Shown in pieces: positions 22,223 to 23,672 of a stretch of DNA of 23,672 nucleotides; position 1 is the first letter of the stretch; each line of letters begins with the position of its first letter. Below the pieces are notes generated by a model. That model ran no database searches. It was not told the DNA's origin and saw nothing but the letters and a program-made list of their open reading frames with translations. This DNA is from Bin127 sp965203505 (GTDB lineage Bacteria > Chloroflexota > Dehalococcoidia > Lucifugimonadales > Lucifugimonadaceae): positions 1-23,672 of the forward strand of contig OZ241881.1 of NCBI GenBank assembly GCA_965203505.1, in the 5' to 3' direction. The position numbers and the translations under genes were made by a program.

Positions 22223-23672
22223 ATCGGTCGTTAGTGCGGGGAGGGTATGTAGCGTTCGCCAAGAAAAACGCGCACTTTTGGCGACTTACAGGTTTAATAC
22301 CTGCTTCCTAACAAGTCACCCCAAAGGTGCGCGAATGAGAAGCATACACCAAGCCCATCGCAAGTTCGAACTGGACTTCACGGACGAGCGCGTGACGCCG
22401 ATGGCGGGTCTAGCGTTCGTCGCGCAGGCGGCACATCGGCTGGGGTTGCTGACCGCACTGGACAGCCTGGCACCGTGCAAGCAACGGGACCGCGGCGCCA
22501 GTGATCAGGAGAACGTGTTGGCGTTGCTCGGTTGTCTCACGGCCGGCTGTGGCAAGTTGCGTGATCTCGATGATTTGCGCGAAGATGAAGCGGCCTGTGG
22601 CGCGCTCGGGTTGGACCGGGTCTCCGGCAGTCGCCGGATGGGTGAATGGCTGGCACGGGTGACCGCAGTCCATGTCGCATCGTTGCAGACGATGTGTCGC
22701 GACGTGGCGACCCGCATTGCACCGGCCGTGATCACGGCTGAAGTTGCGACCCGTGGGTACGTCCCCCTGTTCTTGGATGGCACCTGCATCGAGGTCTATG
22801 GGAAGCAGTTCGAGGGTGCCGCGCGGACGTATGGCGACACGGACCAGTACTGGCTGCGGGGTGCGTTTCTGGGGTCCTTGCAAGTCGGCGGTCGGTTAGC
22901 GCCGGGCCGTGAAGACCCGGTCGGTGACTGGCAGACGCAGCTGGCGGAAGATATCGATCCGGTGATCCCGTCGGGGACACCGATCTGGGTGCTGATGGAC
23001 AACGCGTATTACAGTAAAGAGGTCGTCAAGGCGCTGGAGGCGCGCCAGTGGGCGTGGTCGATGTCGGTCACCAACCAGCAGAATAAGCAGGCGGCGTTGA
23101 GGAAGCTGTCACCAACGGCGGTGTGGACGGCCATCGGCGAGCAGGAGGATGCGGCCGATTTCTGGTATCGACCCTCGGGTTGGCCACGGCCGGTCCGGTT
23201 CGTGGTGGTGCGCAAGTGGGGCGACGACGACGGGCAACGGTTGCTGTTTCCGGGTCGTACGCTGATCGCGACCTCGGATGATGATCTGCCTTGCGCGACC
23301 GTGGTCGCGCGCCATCGATCGAAACAAGGCTGCGAGAACGGCTTCAAGGGTCCGTTGATCGAGATGGATTTGCATCATCCGCCAACGAGTCATTTTCACG
23401 GTAATCAACTGTATTACCTGTGTGGTCTGCTGGCGCAACAACTGCTGACGTTCATGCAGTAGCCCATTAATCCGTGACGTGGTGCGGACTGTCGGGCGAT
23501 TGACGCGATCGGGGCGTCGCGTCAAGCTGCAGTTCACCAAGCGGTTGCGACCCCAACGCTTGGGCTGGCTCCTGCATGCGTGCGATGTGTACGACGCCTG
23601 GTGGGCGACCGCGCCCGGATGACGTCGTCGACGCTGTCACCCGCGTCGTGACCCAACCATCCCATGAATCAC
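22198..23672 (+). mobile_element. IS1380-family element, copy 3, truncated by the window end
   Basis: The left end and most of the transposase are present. It carries the 38-bp deletion at 23461/23462 and lacks the right terminal repeat. Confidence 0.82.
22335..23462 (+). pseudogene. IS1380-family transposase, copy 3, truncated by a 38-bp deletion
   Basis: Identical to the other copies through TFMQ, then 38 bp (equivalent to 4876-4913) are missing and the new junction creates TAG. All three catalytic residues remain, but the last 66 residues are lost. The deletion is 211 bp from the window end, so a contig-end error is likely. Confidence 0.85.

Larger units (their letters stand above)
18587..23672. 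repeat. Plasmid-length tandem unit, copy 3 (partial)
   Basis: About half of the unit is present, ending inside the 3' non-coding part of the IS1380 element (equivalent to 5124). It lacks 38 bp, equivalent to 4876-4913, at the 23461/23462 junction. Confidence 0.93.

Noticed and set aside
1..23672. Relaxase, conjugation, antibiotic-resistance, restriction or Cas genes; tRNA or rRNA genes
   Set aside because: I looked for their motifs in the proteins and on both strands and saw none.

Overview
The window is one 9,293-bp sequence repeated head to tail about 2.55 times. From about position 91 onward, base x reappears at x+9293 and x+18586. The proteins are identical between copies except at two places close to the window ends: an extra G at 87-90, and a 38-bp deletion at the 23461/23462 junction. 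The simplest reading is a small circular plasmid of about 9.3 kb that an assembler ran through more than twice, or a true plasmid multimer. The replication initiator (RepA_C type), the integrase family, Shine-Dalgarno sites and signal peptide suggest a proteobacterium, probably a gammaproteobacterium. The genus cannot be read from the sequence.

Layout of one unit (first complete copy of each part). (1) Backbone: an origin-like region (about 1500-2030) with three iterons, AT-rich 12-bp repeats and several palindromes lies directly behind the 3' end of the initiator gene (2035-3252, minus). A partition cassette, parA plus a small ribbon-helix-helix-like gene (6561-7435, plus), sits behind a large AT-rich palindrome (6511-6562) that is probably its operator or centromere. 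(2) Recombination: a tyrosine recombinase with all catalytic residues (8719-9603, minus) is followed by a DUF1640-like coiled-coil/membrane gene (8422-8703) and an untracked 40-aa membrane peptide (8290-8412). (3) Insertion: an IS1380-family element (3612-5324) has imperfect CC-ended inverted repeats and a 5-bp target duplication (AGTCA). It has split a gene for a secreted protein with ten cysteines. Removing the element and one AGTCA copy restores one open frame of 198 codons. Its 3' half overlaps the start of an 85-aa two-helix membrane protein gene. (4) Cargo: apart from replication, partition and mobility functions, nearly every gene encodes a small membrane or secreted protein (104, 85, 116, 79, 93 and 40 aa, plus the broken 198-aa protein). 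No relaxase, conjugation gene or resistance gene is visible.

Two stretches have structure but no convincing gene. One is 640-1100, a run of hairpins that includes two with the same GGTGAA loop on different stems, a set of competing GCTAC/GTAGC pairings and a perfect 17-bp-arm hairpin. The other is 6142-6400, which has two terminator-like hairpins. The first is the best candidate in the window for an undescribed RNA or recombination/transfer site. The strongest directly demonstrated event is the IS1380 disruption of the secreted-protein gene.
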